From Cunninghamella blakesleeana (lineage: Eukaryota; Mucoromycota; Mucoromycetes; Mucorales; Cunninghamellaceae): a stretch of DNA of 64,000 nt. The notes under the pieces were generated by a model. The model saw only the letters and a list, made by a program, of their open reading frames with translations, had not been told where the DNA came from and searched no databases. Location of the stretch: the NCBI GenBank assembly GCA_017871115.1, contig JAFCIZ010000003.1, forward strand, positions 621,001 through 685,000, written 5' to 3'. Shown in pieces: positions 48,042-61,301 of the stretch. Every line of letters begins with the position of its first letter. Positions within the stretch are counted from its first letter, which is position 1. The position numbers and the translations under genes are program-made.

Positions 48042-50707
48042 TTAATGGTGAGGTGAAAACTCCATTCTTATAATCATTTCTCCTTGAGGTTGTAATGGTA
48101 TTTTTTGCTCTAATGTTTTAGCTGTTACCAATTCTCTAAAGGTGTTATAATCTTGTTGATAGGTACCCAATTCTACAGAATGACTAAAGCGATTATAATC
48201 CTTGACAATATATTCCAAAACAGTTTCTTTGGGATTTGTTAATTCAAATTGAAAAGATTCATTCCTTAAATTAAAATTAAAATAAACAAAATCACAATAA
48301 TAATAATAAGTAAAAGGATTGATAATTGAATATATGCTAACTTTTTTTGTCCTACGTATTTATATATTTTAATGTATTTTTTTTTTTTTTTTTTTTACCA
48401 TTCAGGTTCTAAAGTTTTTTTAATAGCTTTTGTTTTATAAAGCGTATGATTATTTAATCGAACGTGAACAAAAGGATCACTTAATCCATTTTTATCTGCC
48501 GCCATTAACTTGCGTGCACTTAAAATATTGACAGTAATCTTTCCTCTTGGTAATGTATCTGATGTAATATCCTTTGTGATATTAGAATGATTTAAGTTTT
48601 GTTGATTGATTTGCTGTGAACTTAATATTGATGGTGATTGTTCTTGTTCTTTTTGTAACTGAGGCTGTTGGTTTGAAAATATTTGTTCTTGTTCTTGATT
48701 ATTATTATTGCTTTTTGTTGTTGTAGTTGAAATACCTTTTGATATGGTTTTAGGAGGTACCGGTGGAGTACGAGGAAGCGATGATGCTCTTAAAGGAGAA
48801 GACGTTGCTGAACTAGGTAAAGGCTTTCCAAAATCAAATGCTGTTGTACCTGAAGTGGATGATTTACTTTGATAAGTCATCGTTCTCATGGTTGTTAATA
48901 ATGATGTGCTAGTTTTTCGAGTAGTTAATAATTGAGGTTGCCATAAAAACCTTACACGTACATATCCTTTTGCACCTTTCACTCCTTCTATCGGAATTCT
49001 AACATCACGAGCAGTAAAACTTTCAACATATTCATTTCGAAGTGATATACCGCCACATCCTACAAAATAATATATATATATATATATATAATTATTAATA
49101 ATTATTAATAATTATTAAAACAATTATATTATGTATATATAGTTCATGATTATTATTATTATTTCAATTTCTTTTATTTGATTACCCAGAGCAGTATCTC
49201 CCTGGAATTGATTCCAATCGAAAACGTCAATACGGAAACTTGCAGTAACACGAGAGATCTTTTATAAGAAAATAAAAAATAAAGAATAAAAATTAAAATT
49301 AATCAATATGCCAAAGTATAAATTATATTTAATACAAGACTTACAATTTGTTGTGTAAATTGAACATCTTTCCAAACTGGATTCACCGTTTTCTTAATGA
49401 CTGGACTTTTATATACAGGCTCACCATTAACAATAAATACAACATAGGGATCACTTGTACCTAGTTTGTATGAAATAAATAAATAAATAAATAAATAAAT
49501 ATAGAAATAAATAAATAAATAAAGGGAATTATATAAATTTGTTATAAACAGAATTTCTATATTTATTATTATGTTTGTTACCAGATTTATCAGCTGCCAT
49601 TAGATCTTTTGCATCCAATAAAGTAACCGTTAAACTACCTTGATCTGTAGTAAAAAAAAAAAAAGTTATAAAGCAATAATGATATATGTTAATAAACAAA
49701 TAACTATGCTAAAAATTAAATAAATAATATTACATAATATGTAAACTTACTTTCTAAACTTTCATCAGGGTTCAAAGTAAAGTTTAAGAGTGGTATATAA
49801 TCAAAACTTAAACGTATACGGCCAGGTCCATCTTCTGTACCAAATAAATTAAACCATTCACCTTGATCTTCATCATCTTCTTTTTGTTCTAACTTTTCTT
49901 CTGCATCATTAAGATCATCACTACCATTACCATTCATAGTAGTGTTATTGTTGTCCTTTGTTTGTTGTTTCTTTTTTTCTTCTTCTTTGTTCGATCGTTT
50001 CTTCTGTTGTAAACTACGAATGATATCAATCGCTGAATAGGCCCAATAACCATACTTTTCATCATCTTTTTCATCCGAATCCGCTGGTCTAATATCAATA
50101 TTAATTCGGGAAAAATCAGCTTCTTTCACAAATGCATCGGAAGCTTCGTTGAATAATAATGTTTTGCCTTTCATACTGGACGTTTTGAATTGAGAATAAA
50201 GACTGTCTACCATTACAGCACAATAAGCATGAACTTGTTTCGAAAGTTGAACTTCATGAATATGTATTTTTATAATTCCGGAATTATAAGCTTTCAAATC
50301 AACTAATCCGTCAGGTGTACGTTTGATAGGAAGGCCATGTAAATCCATATATTGTGATATTTCATCATTGTTATTTGCTGTTGGTAAATTCTCCGTTGTA
50401 GTGGATTCTTCTGCTGATTTGACATTTTCATTATCTAATGGCTCGTTATTATTGACACTATTGTTGACTAAATTGGATTCTGATATATCTTTTTCTGATT
50501 GTGTACTATTATTATTATTATTATTATCATTACTATTAATATTTTGGTCTTCTTTTAATGCTAATGTTGGATAAAATTCCGCTGTATATCTTAATTCCCC
50601 TTTTGTGCCTTTTTTATTCGGTGATTGAAGCGGCACCCATCTAATTAAGGAAAATAATAAAATTATAATAGTAGACATTTTTTTTAATTAGGAATAGTTT
50701 ATAAGAT

Positions 50708-50750
<43 letters not shown>

Positions 50751-53700
50751 TGTATGCACACTTACTTGTCAATTTTTTCAAGTTGTTCATACCATTTTGT
50801 CGAATCATCTTTATCTTTACTAGATATTTGTTTCACAAGGTGTTTAATACGTAATTTGGTAGATCCTAATAGTCTATCCTTTGATTTAGCATTCCAATCC
50901 ATGACTTCAAAAACCAAATCTTCATGCATTGAATGAACAGGTACATAATGAAATTCACCCCATTCTGGAAATAGATGATTATCGATGACTTGAGTCCTAG
51001 CTCGGATTTGTGATCCAGACATAATTCGAACATATGGATCCGACTTTCCTACAGTTTCAACGTTTTTTAAATCCCTTGCTTCCCATAAAGATAATCTTAT
51101 AATACCAATAGGTGGTCCTTAAATTATGTATGTATAATATATTAAAAAAAAAAAAAAAAAAAAATTAAAAAAACACCCGACTCTCAATTTTTTTTTTAAA
51201 AAAATAAATAAAAGTATTTTATACATATTTCAAAATAAACTTACGATATACATTTGGTCCAATAGACCCATGAATTAAACCACTCATTACAATAGGTTTC
51301 CATTGTACACTAATTCTTATACGCCCAACATTTTTATTACCAATAGTTAAATCCCACCAATTGTCATTTTTACTTTGTTGTTTCATTACAGGTATTAAAT
51401 AAGAAGTCCATGTTCCTAAAATAGAATCTTCAGCAAAATCAATACTATCGTAGACGTCAACACGAAGGAAGACAGCCGTTCTATCCAAAACTACAACTTC
51501 GCCTGATCTTTCAAACTTGGGATTGGATGTACGTTTAAAGACAGGTGTTTTCACTTTTTCTACACCATTCACCATAAACTTCGCATAAGGGCTTACTCTG
51601 TTTGATTTCAAATTTCTACATTCATGTATAGTAAACCGTAATACACCAGAATCTATATAACATAAAAGATAAAAAATTAAATAAAAATAATGTAATTGAT
51701 TAGTAAGAATGAAACTAAAAAAGGTTCTCATGATAATAACTATTATTAGTATTATTAGCATTTTCTTACTTGATTCAACAGCAGGTTCAATTGTTCCATC
51801 TTCTAAAGTAGTAGGTTTAGATACAGGTAAATAACGCATATCTACTTTCAAAGTAGTAATTCTTTTTCCTTTACGTAATAGGTCAACATCTCTATATTTT
51901 TTTTATATAAAAAGAAGGTAAACATAATAATAGAGAAAGTTATTTTTACTGTTTATAAATATACCTTATTTTAACCTATTTTCTATTTTAATAATAATAA
52001 TACTTACAGTCCTTCAATTGCAAAATCTTCATCCTCTGCTAATTCAGATAAGTCATAGTGGGCTCTTCCAACACGTTGATCTTTAAAGGAACTTCCACTA
52101 TCGTTACGCATTTCCAATGTTAATTTTGATTGTAAGTTATTCAACATTAAAAAGTGGGTTTCATTCCAAATTGGTTCCAATGTGCCTTGTCTTGATCCAG
52201 TTCTACCAAGTTCTTGAGCTTTATCCAAGTAAAATCTTATAATTAAGTTTGGATCTCCACCTGGAATATCGCTTGAATTTATTGCTGATGTACCATAGGT
52301 TGTAATTGCTAGAACGCCATTAGCTTGACCTACATAACAATAAAATAAAATAAATACAATACAAAATAATATAATTGTTTACTATATTTTATATTATCGT
52401 AAAACTTACTGATATCAAGTTCGCCAGAAAAGAATTTTTCTATATCAAAAGAAAATACATTGGGATAATACATCATTGGGCCAAGAATAGCATGAACTTG
52501 GTCACGTACAAAGCTTTGAAGGCCCGGTAACTACAAAAGTGTATATATAATTAATAAATTTGAAAACTGGCTATTTATATTTATATTATACAATTTACAT
52601 TATTGACATCAAATCCAAAAGCATCACTACCAATTGGCTTTAATACGTAGTCAAATTCAGGATTTTTCATAAAGCAAGCTTCTACAAGCCTAACGTATGG
52701 ATACCGGCTGATAAATTCTAATTTAACGCGTAAATGGCCAGAGAAACTCATATTTTCTACCAATACGGGAATAGCAGCACCCATAAAACCTTTACCAAGT
52801 CTTATTGAAAGTTCCACCCTAGGACTTTTTCGTTCTTGTAATTCCTTTTTAGTCATTCCAATTGTATCACTAGGTTCAAATGTGACCAGCCAATCCATAC
52901 ACTATTGATAGATAGACAGATGTTGTATTTTTTTTTAAAAAAAAAAGAATGAATATTTTTACATTCATAATTAATATCCACTCCCTTATTTTTTACATCA
53001 TCTTTATTTTTATTTTTTATTTCATCTTACAACCACATTATCTTCTGAACTTAATGTTTTAACGTTTTCAATACGAAAAGGTTTATTTCCTAAAGTAAAA
53101 GTTGTCAACCGTACAGAATCCAGAAAACCTGGTAAATAATCCACGAGATAAGTATCGATATTTTCAATCACATAAGCTGATAAGACTGGTTCAAAAATAA
53201 GCCAAAAGTTTTTAAAAAAGCTGTTTAACCATTCAGCAGGTTCTGGCTCTTGTTCAAATTGCAATGATACCAAATCACGTTTGATATCGTCCCGTACATG
53301 ATGGGTAAATCGTTTTGTTGCCATATGGTTATAAGTAATTAAAAAGAAACACAACACAATAAATGTCACGGTGCCGCCTCCGTAAGTTGCTAATATCCAA
53401 GAAAGGGTTCCAATTAATACAATAGCGCCTGTTTGTCTTAACCACTCCATATAATAAAGTTTTTCAAATAAGCCCTCCTCTATTTGTTTTCCTTCTTTTT
53501 CTTCAAGTGTATCTGTATATATTGCTGCTTTTTCAGTTGCTAATATGGGTAATATACCTCCGGGATTGGGCTTAGAAGAAAATGCTGTCCAGCCAATTCG
53601 GTACCAAGAAGGAATACGTTGTTGTTCAATACCTTCTTTTTCCTTTGTTGATGCTGTTGATGATGCTGTTGAAGTCGCCGTGCTTGATCTTTTTAAGGTA

Positions 53701-53999
53701 AAAACAGGTTTATATTGGGCTTGTTCGAGAGCGTGCATAATATCTTGAGCATCGCTTGTACCTAATTCTGTCTTGATAGCACTATTGGCACCAAACGTAC
53801 GAAAATCAGGTAACAAATCGCGTGGTCTGACATCTGTATTTCCATAATTATTCTCTTTTTCATTACGAAAGAATCCACTATTAGTCGATCTAGTTTCTTG
53901 TGTTGACAGTTCTGTTGAGTCCTCAAATGCATTTTTTTCTATTGTTGAATTATTTAAACCAGGTGCTGCTGGGGTTGTGTTCTCTTTATTATCACTCAT
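48042..53999 (-). CDS. Tricalbin (extended synaptotagmin-like) ER-plasma membrane tether
   Basis: Exons: 53031-53999, 52599-52901, 52410-52530, 52008-52329, 51770-51891, 51245-51652, 50766-51117, 49751-50640, 49582-49644, 49345-49460, 49186-49258, 48399-49059, 48042-48264; 1116 aa. N-terminal cytosolic region about 1-185, membrane hairpin about 188-225 (IVLIGTLSWILATYGGG), then an SMP lipid-transfer domain about 250-460 (EWLNSFFKNFWLIFEP, GHLRVKLEF, DVNN-LPGL). About five or six C2 domains follow. Calcium-type loops are clear in GKSDPYVRI, GTSDPYVVFI and GLSDPFVHVR. Others look degenerate. Known family role: ER-plasma membrane contact and lipid transfer. A Gln/Ser-rich linker separates the last two C2 domains. 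The last C2 is split by an intron at PEW-NESF. Confidence 0.92.
49468..49520. repeat. (AAAT)n repeat in a tricalbin intron
   Basis: Two adjacent AAAT arrays interrupted by ATAG, inside the intron between exons 9 and 10. Confidence 0.85.
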
Positions 54000-54403
54000 T
54001 TTATTTATAATATTATATTGTTAATATAAATAAAAAATAAATGATATTATAGTAATCAAAGTATTACTATTATTATATATAAATGAAAGAAAATAAAGAA
54101 CGTGAAGAGGGAAAACGGAAAAACAAAAACCATCCCTATTTTTTTTTAAAAAAAGGGGCGGGCTTTAAAATTTTCTGCTTAATTTTTTTGGTTTTTAAAA
54201 AAAAAAAAAAAGAATCTCAATATGGAAGAAATAACATATGGGAATATTCTTATCACAAATAAAAAACATGTAACAATAAGTCGTAGTAAATTTTAGAGGT
54301 ATATATTACAACAAAAGTAATAATAATAATAATATGATAATATTACTATTATTATTAGTTTTTAAAAAAATAAAATTTATTAAGAATTTATGTATTATAA
54401 ATT
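54000..54403. other. Spacer between tricalbin and ribosomal protein uL4
   Basis: About 400 nt with poly-A/T tracts and a GGGGCGGGC patch at 54155-54163, the most GC-rich short stretch of this spacer. It lies upstream of tricalbin (minus). No gene. Confidence 0.5.
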
Positions 54404-55995
54404 TTAAGCAGAGTTAAGAGTTTCCAAGAACTTCTTATTAGCAGAGGTATCAGCACCCTTTTTCTTGGGTTGAGTTTTAGCTACTTTACCAGCATCACGT
54501 TTTTCTTGAGCAATAATTTCAGCACGACGGAGAACTTGAGCATAAGGATTAAGACGGTTCATAACACCTTGATTACGGAGAGGGTTTTTCTTTTGGGTGA
54601 AAGGACGTTTAATAACCTTAGCACCAGCAGGCTTAACAATGGATTGAATTTCTTGAGAATTAATCAAACGAGTAACATCGGGATTGGACATGATGTTATC
54701 AGGTAAGACGTAATCCTTTTTCAAAGCAGAACCGGTTTCATAAGTACCATAGATTTCATCTAATAATTGGAAAGCAGATTGAGTCCAGATAATGAAACGA
54801 CCAACATGACCACCGGGAGCTAATTGTAATAAGTTGAGACGACGAACGTTAACAACTTCAACACCGGGCAAGTTACGGAAGGCCTTGACAATACCATTGT
54901 TTTCGTTATAAATAACAAGAGGACCACGACGTTGACGATGACGACGGTTTCTAAGTTTACCTTTACCAGCACGAATCTTACGAGAGTTGGATACTTTGAC
55001 AACATCACTATAAGCTTCAAGAGATTTCAAAAGAGCAACAGCTTCTTTGGTTTTGGTGAATTTTTCGGTTTGATCAGATACAACTAAAGGAACTTCTTCA
55101 ATTTGTTCAATACGATGACCACGAGCTAATACCAATGAAGGAAGAGCGGAGGCGGCTAAAGCAGATACAGTAGCATAACGTTTTTGATTTAAATTGGTCT
55201 TAATGTGCCACTTGCGCCAAGTCTATTATTATTGCAAAAAAAATAAAAATAGAAATAGAAATAGATATAAATATCATACAATATCTATAATTCATATTCT
55301 TTTCTTTTCAATTCTTTTTTATTTTTACCTTGGTGGGAGCAAACATACGACCACCTCTACACATATTACCAAAAGCGGCTTGACCAGCACGATGAGTACC
55401 AGAACCATTGACACGAGGAATACGAGCAACAGCACGACCAGTACCCCATGATTCAGCAGAAGTTTGTTCACCAGCTTTAGAAGAAACAGCATAAGGTTGA
55501 CGTTTATTTTTGGCCATGTTGGTATGGACAAAGTTTACAATATCAGGACGAATAGGGGCCTTGAAAACAGCTGGAAGAGGAATGGTTGATTCAGAAGCTT
55601 TGCCAGTTTCGGCATATACGTTGATGACTTGACGAGCGGCCTAAATAGTGGTGATAATTGTTTTTTAATATTATATTAAAGAAATAAAAAATAATATTCT
55701 TATTACTACTTGAACTAATACATTGTATCTAATGAATCCTATTTATTTATTTATTTATTTAATTATTTATTTTTGATATTCAAGTAATTTTTTTTATCGA
55801 TTGCTGTTTATAGATTGGTTTAATCGACCTATCCATTTTTTTATTTTATTTTTTAGTTATCCATCCATTCATCTATTTTTAAGTATCCATCTATTATTTT
55901 ATTTTTTTATAAGTGAAATCATCCATCCATTTCGCTAAACGTTTCGCATTATCGTTATTCTTAATCATCATATTATATATCGTTCAATTTACCAT
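54404..55995 (-). CDS. RPL4: Large-subunit ribosomal protein uL4 (L4)
   Basis: Exons: 55993-55995 (ATG only), 55329-55640, 54404-55222; 377 aa, usual for fungal uL4. The sequence after the start is [13 protein letters not shown]. Hallmarks follow: [32 protein letters not shown], the extended tunnel loop [33 protein letters not shown], and [13 protein letters not shown]. Known role: a structural protein at the polypeptide exit tunnel of the 60S subunit. The first intron (55641-55992) starts directly after the initiator ATG (ATG|GTAAAT). This placement restores phase, and no other ATG in frame with AARQV is available before the next stop. Codons are more GC-rich than in neighbours, as expected for high expression. 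Confidence 0.93.
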
Positions 55996-57492
55996 TTTAA
56001 AGAATAATTAAAAAATAAGTAAAAGAAAAGTTAAAAAAATCAAAAAATTTCTGAAAATTCAAAAACCAGCCCTTAAAATTAAGCGCAAGGAAAAACAATT
56101 AACCAAGCCTAGCTTTTTTTCTGTTTCTCTATCACTTTTTCATAAAATAATACTACTACTATATAATACATATTAAACTAAATATGAAAAAAATGATATA
56201 TTTCTAAACACCTTTTTATCCCATTTTACTTTTTCTATAATTTTATTAGAATAACATTTTATTTATTTTATTATTATATTGACTTTATAGTAAGCACTTA
56301 CTCGATGTGTTTTTACTATTTGAATAAAAATTATCTTCTAAACAGAGGGTATTTATGCAGATAGTATGCTACACTTTAAAGTATAATGTTTTATTGGACA
56401 TTGCGTATATACAGGAAGCGATAATTCAATGTATGTGTTAAAATTTTGGGTCAATTAGTCTATTATATAGAAATAAATAAATATTTATACTGAATATGAT
56501 TTTTTTAAATAAATTAGTAAAGATACATCTTATCTCACGAAAAATAGTTTGCATGTAAAAAATAATAAAATTATTAATTTATAGACTTTCATAGCAATTT
56601 TTTTATTTTATATGGAGAAAAACCAACATGTTACTTGAATTTGATTCTTTAACTATACGATATTTAAATTAGAAACAGTGCAATAGTAATATTATCATCA
56701 GCCATATTGCCCATTAGAAGAATTAGAAATTGATAGGTACTATTATCTTATAAATACATACTTGTTAACTTTATTTAAGGGTTTTCCAAGGTTAAAATTG
56801 TTATCTTGATAGAATTCACAATTTATTATTAACTACAGAGCAGAACTGTTTAGTCATTTGAGTAATAATAACAATAGCAATAACAATAATATAAATACAA
56901 ACATAATATAATTAGTTTAGCAATGAGGCTGCCAAATATAATTATAATTTTTGTAACCACTATTTCTTTTTTAAAAAAATATATGTAAATAAATTTTTAT
57001 AGAAATATACCAACGATACGTATTGGTTTGAAACATCTGAGTATGGATATATATTAATGAAGATTACATATACTAAAGAAAAATGATTTAGTGATTAATA
57101 AAATCAAGGAAAAGTATTTGAAGTATGTAAATGAAACAGTTTTAGATGAATATAACCGATTTTTTAAGTTGGCTGTAAATCTGTAAAGTTGATACAAATA
57201 TAAAAAGTATAATCTTTTTTTTTACAATAATTATCATTATTGATACTATTGCAACTTTAAATAATAATATTACTAATAATGATATCGAGAGTAGTCTTCA
57301 TATTCTTTTACTGAGTATGTTTTTTTAAAAAAAAAGAAAATAATAAAATAAAAGTAATATTTTGCATTATTATTATTTTTAAACTATTTTATTAATGATG
57401 TAAACATAAATTAATGAAGCTGTTTATGATAGGTTAAATAGATGAGGGATGAATAAACAAATAAATAAATATACGATATTTTGCTAATAAAT
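55996..57492. other. AT-rich spacer, no gene seen
   Basis: Upstream of uL4. It has mixed AT sequence rather than simple repeats, yet stops in all frames. No coding exon or structured RNA was recognised. The uL4 promoter should lie within the first few hundred bases. Confidence 0.5.
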
Positions 57493-57654
57493 TTACATAC
57501 AGCAATCCCAACATTCACCATGTTGCATTGGAGTGTGCCCACTTCCACATGAAGGTTCATCTTTGTAACACTGTCCCATACAATGAGGTTCAGAAGCATC
57601 CACGCTAGTATAGAGCATAATGAAAGAGATTAAAACAGCAAAACCAAACTTCAT
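57493..57654 (-). CDS. Small secreted cysteine-rich peptide
   Basis: 53 aa. The predicted signal peptide is MKFGFAVLISFIMLYTSVDA, then a mature peptide of about 33 residues with six Cys: C-x3-C-x6-C-x12-C-x2-CC, ending CCM. The high Cys density and the clean signal peptide in a gene-poor region support a real gene, although it is short. A 5' splice consensus GTATGT overlaps the last codons. An alternative form with a further exon of about 15 residues, using an AG near 57421, is therefore possible. The function is unknown. Small secreted Cys-rich peptides include effectors, antimicrobials and signalling peptides, and nothing here chooses among them. Confidence 0.5.
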   Translation of the reverse strand: MKFGFAVLISFIMLYTSVDASEPHCMGQCYKDEPSCGSGHTPMQHGECWDCCM

Positions 57655-60130
57655 TTTTTTAGAATCAAAAATGTGTAAGAATTATAGGGATAGTTATGAA
57701 ATGGGAAAAGAAAAAAAAGATATCTTTGTTTTTATACAAATAATTTTTTATTTTTTTTCATGTTTTCACTTTTTTGTACTTATTAAATTATTTTTACATT
57801 TTATGATCAAGGTAAAAATGATTGTGAGCCTACGCCTTAAATATCCTTATATATTTAATTATGAAGTTCAAGGGGATTTATACGGTATTTTAAAGAATGT
57901 ATATACTCCTTTTATACGTAAATCTCTATTTTTTTCTTTTTTTGTTGATAATACTAAACATATATTAGTTATATTTATAATAAACTTTTATATTTTCTAT
58001 ATCATCTATATTTTGTTGAGACGGTGTTTCTTTATAATTTCCATATTTGGATACCGTACCTTTTTTCTAGGCGTGAATGCATAAATAATATACTATTGTT
58101 TACTAATTTAGTAAAAAAGTATATATATATATATATATTATACTGATATATTAAATTATAAAAACTATTATATATATGCCGTAATTATGACCATGATATT
58201 ATTTATTAGCGTATAATAGTAAATGAATAAATAATCATTCATGGCTATTTTTCGAAACAAAACTAGTAGATTTATTTAAGTTCAGCTTTTTTCCCTCTAA
58301 TTCTTTTTACTATTTACTATTTTATCCAGTTAGTATAATACAGAAAACACCTTGTCACTATATAATTCACTATAATTTCATAATTAGTAAAACAAAATAA
58401 AAAAAATAATACTACTTATATATATTACAATTGTGGTTAAAACTAAAAAAAAAAAATAAGTATACTATTATTATTTTTATTATTTACCAGAAGGTAAAAC
58501 AACGGCCAACGGAAGAAGAAAAGTATATATATAATAGTCATTTCTATTCATATTTTCCTTTTTATTATTACTATAGAAACTCGATTGTATAGTACAAATC
58601 ACTTCTTTCTAATTGCATGATTTTAATCTACTCAACGGCTTTATATCGCATGGACCTGATTTAAAAAAAAATTACTATATTTGTGAATAAATGCCATCTC
58701 TATCAATCAGTGGAATTACGAGTGTAAAAAGAATATTATTCACTGTATGACTGGAGTTTATAAAAAAGTAGCTTATTTCCTAGCCATACCTGATTTACAT
58801 TATAGATACTTGTGGGAAAATTATATTTTTTGTTCATATTTGATTTTGATTCACAACTTTATACAAAAAAGTTATATCAATTTTCCTAATAATGGAATTA
58901 ATTCACTGGAAGAGCAACTATCTATGTTAAATTTATTTTATCAGAATTATCACTTTATTGTGCTTGGATCATTATAGAATATTATCTTGTAATGGAAAAG
59001 AAAAACCAATTGAATACATACTTCTTTCCTTGTTAGACTTTTATGATAAAAATAACATTACTTCTTTTTTTTCATAATCATTTCAATTTGAACAGTAATA
59101 ATAGCAACAGCAAACAACAACAGCATCTATACAACATAAATATGTAGAAAAGGAATGAAATTAAATCATTATTGTAATTTGTAACAATTTTGTACAATTA
59201 ATAAATTCTAATTAACATCATTGCCACTTTTATCATTTAAATATGTCTTTGGACTCAAAATTTTCATAAATGAAAATTGATTTTATGTTATTTTACCACT
59301 TTGAACTAAATGTAAGTATTATATAAAAGATAAAAATACGGTCACATGAAATATTGAAGATATGGTATTCTTTTAGTTAAAGTAATTCTATATTGTAAAT
59401 GATGTACGGGATAAAGAGTCATTACTTAACTTGTGTTCAAACGGTAGTGCTGACCATAACCATTTTATACTTTTAAAATTTTCTAGCCATTATATCGATT
59501 TTACCTCTATCTTAAAGAAATCGAGATGTCTAAATCAATATACAACGAATACTCAAAATATGTATCATAGTATAAATTGTCAAAGTATAATAATATTGAT
59601 AAAAAGGAAGAACTTATCAACGTAAGGGGAGTGTCATCGTCTAAAATGATTAAGTCTACTTAATAGATTTACTATATAATTCGCCTCATTTATCCATCCA
59701 ATGAATCATCTGATTTATATATAATAATACAAATCATCTATTATTAAATCAAGCAGTTTTAGCGTAAGAATTAATTAACAATGACGATAATGAGCTTGAT
59801 TTAAGATACATTTTTACACCATTTTTTTTTTATCTTCACACTAAAATATATTTATCCCAAGTCTTGCTTGTTTTTGATATTTATTTGCTTGATAATATAA
59901 ACGATAATAAACCGATTACTGCTAATTATTTTCATTTCTCTATTTAAATTTTTTTTCCAATAGTTTATTTAAATATATATAAAATAGATGCTTTTTTTTC
60001 AACCTTGGTACAACCCTTATAAAATAAATAGAAATAGTATAAATATATATACCTGCATTTTTTTCAAAATTATATAAAATGATTTATAAGAATGAATAGT
60101 TTTTTCTAACAATTTCCAGTTGTTGAATAA
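57655..60130. other. 2.5 kb AT-rich region with no firm gene
   Basis: Long ORFs at 57620-58084 and 58747-58977 (plus) have Phe/Ile/Tyr-rich, low-complexity composition and no recognisable domain. Sequence complexity is somewhat higher than in other spacers, which could mean decayed genes or element remnants. Nothing can be assigned. Confidence 0.45.
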
Positions 60131-60302
60131 TTAGGGCTCACAAGTCCAATATTTTCCTGCTTTAGTTGAAACATAATCACGTTTACCATCTCCAGCAGTC
60201 GAATAATTAATTTAATTTTATCTTAATAGCACTTTCTTTTGCATTTGTACTTTTTATATAAAGCACTGAGATATTGACTAAAAATATCATACTAAATTTC
60301 AT
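60131..60302 (-). pseudogene. Possible decayed small secreted protein gene
   Basis: Starting at 60302 the frame reads MKFSMIFLVNISVLYIKSTN, similar in style to the signal peptide of the 57493 peptide (MKFGFAVLISFIML). It meets a stop after 31 codons. Another frame just downstream reads STAGDGKRDYVSTKAGKYW and ends TCEP before a stop at 60131. No intron with proper borders joins the frames, so a frameshifted remnant is the simplest reading. Weak evidence. Confidence 0.3.
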
Positions 60303-60795
60303 TTTTTCTTTCTTTTTTAAGATGGGAATCAAAGTATTAAAGAAAAAAAGAAAGAAAATAAAAATAAATTATATATATAAGATAGATCACATCAAACGCA
60401 TTTTTTTTACTTCTTGCACTTCCCACTTTCCCACTTTCCCACTATCTTTTTTAAAAATGTAATAAGCCAAATAAAATGGTGTTTTTTAAATTCATAATTG
60501 ATGGCGTATATACATATTTCTAACTATGTTTTTTTAACTAAACTACTTGTTGACCTTTTGTACCTCTATATTATCATTTTATAATCCAGTAATATCATTT
60601 TATTTATTCTATTGGTCTAGTTTGATTCTTTTCTATTCAAGTGATATTATATTTTATTTCATATTATATTATTGATAAAAATCGAATTTAGATAATAGTT
60701 ATATTGATTAAAAAATATTGAAAGAGTGGGTGGGCGAAGAGTTAATAGCGATGATAATAAATTGAAGCTGAATATATGTATTATATACAAAACTA
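60303..60795. other. Spacer downstream of DPM3
   Basis: It contains CCCACTTT repeats at 60420-60442 similar to the tract near 47388. No gene seen. Confidence 0.45.
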
Positions 60796-61301
60796 TTAAA
60801 GCTGTACGCCTTTTGCTGTTAAATCAGATTTAGCTGTTTGAATTTCCTATATATTTAAAAAAAAAAAGGAAAGAGAATAAAAGAATGGGATACATTATTA
60901 GAGAGCTTTTGAATCATATTTACCTATTATAAACTTTTATTTCTTTTTATTTGTTTTATTCATCTAAATATAAATTTTTACCTGCATCAATTCTTTATAT
61001 GCTTCAGGGCAATCGCTAAATGTAAGCATATGCCAACCAAGATAACCTAAGCTATACGAACCAAAAGTCATTAATACCCACCAAGGAAACTAGTTATAAA
61101 AGATATATAGGATGATAAAAGATCATGTGAATAGAGTATTATATAACGCGAATCTTTATATACACTGTTTATTTATTTATTTACAACTGGGATAATTTTG
61201 TTTTGAATCACATCAGGTAAAGGAACAAATCCTAAATATAATACTAAGTAAATCACTGAAGCGATCCCTAAAAATGAAAATGTTTCTGTAGCTCGAGTCA
61301 T
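60796..61301 (-). CDS. DPM3: Dolichol-phosphate mannosyltransferase subunit 3
   Basis: Exons: 61185-61301, 60982-61089, 60796-60846; 91 aa, the usual Dpm3 length (human 92). Two hydrophobic helices at about 8-28 and 40-62, then a C-terminal coiled-coil with TFSDCPEAYKELMQEIQTAKSDL. The pattern F-x-DC-x(2)-A-x(2)-EL-x(2)-I-x(2)-A-x(2)-DL matches the family. Known role: small ER membrane anchor that stabilises the catalytic Dpm1 subunit, which makes dolichol-phosphate-mannose for N-glycans, O-mannosylation and GPI anchors. It tells us this fungus uses the multi-subunit DPM complex and not a yeast-type self-anchored Dpm1. Complete, with both splice junctions in phase 0. Confidence 0.9.

Noticed and set aside
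55641..55992. snoRNA in the first uL4 intron
   Set aside because: Only an imperfect C-box-like string (minus-strand TGGATGAT) is present and no matching D box was found at a suitable distance.
57620..58084. 154-codon plus-strand ORF
   Set aside because: It overlaps the secreted peptide gene antisense at its start and is Phe/Ile/Tyr-rich, as expected for random AT-rich DNA. No domain or signal is visible.
58747..58977. 76-codon plus-strand ORF
   Set aside because: Tyr/Ile/Asn-rich composition, no domain, no conserved start context; kept only as part of the unassigned AT-rich region.
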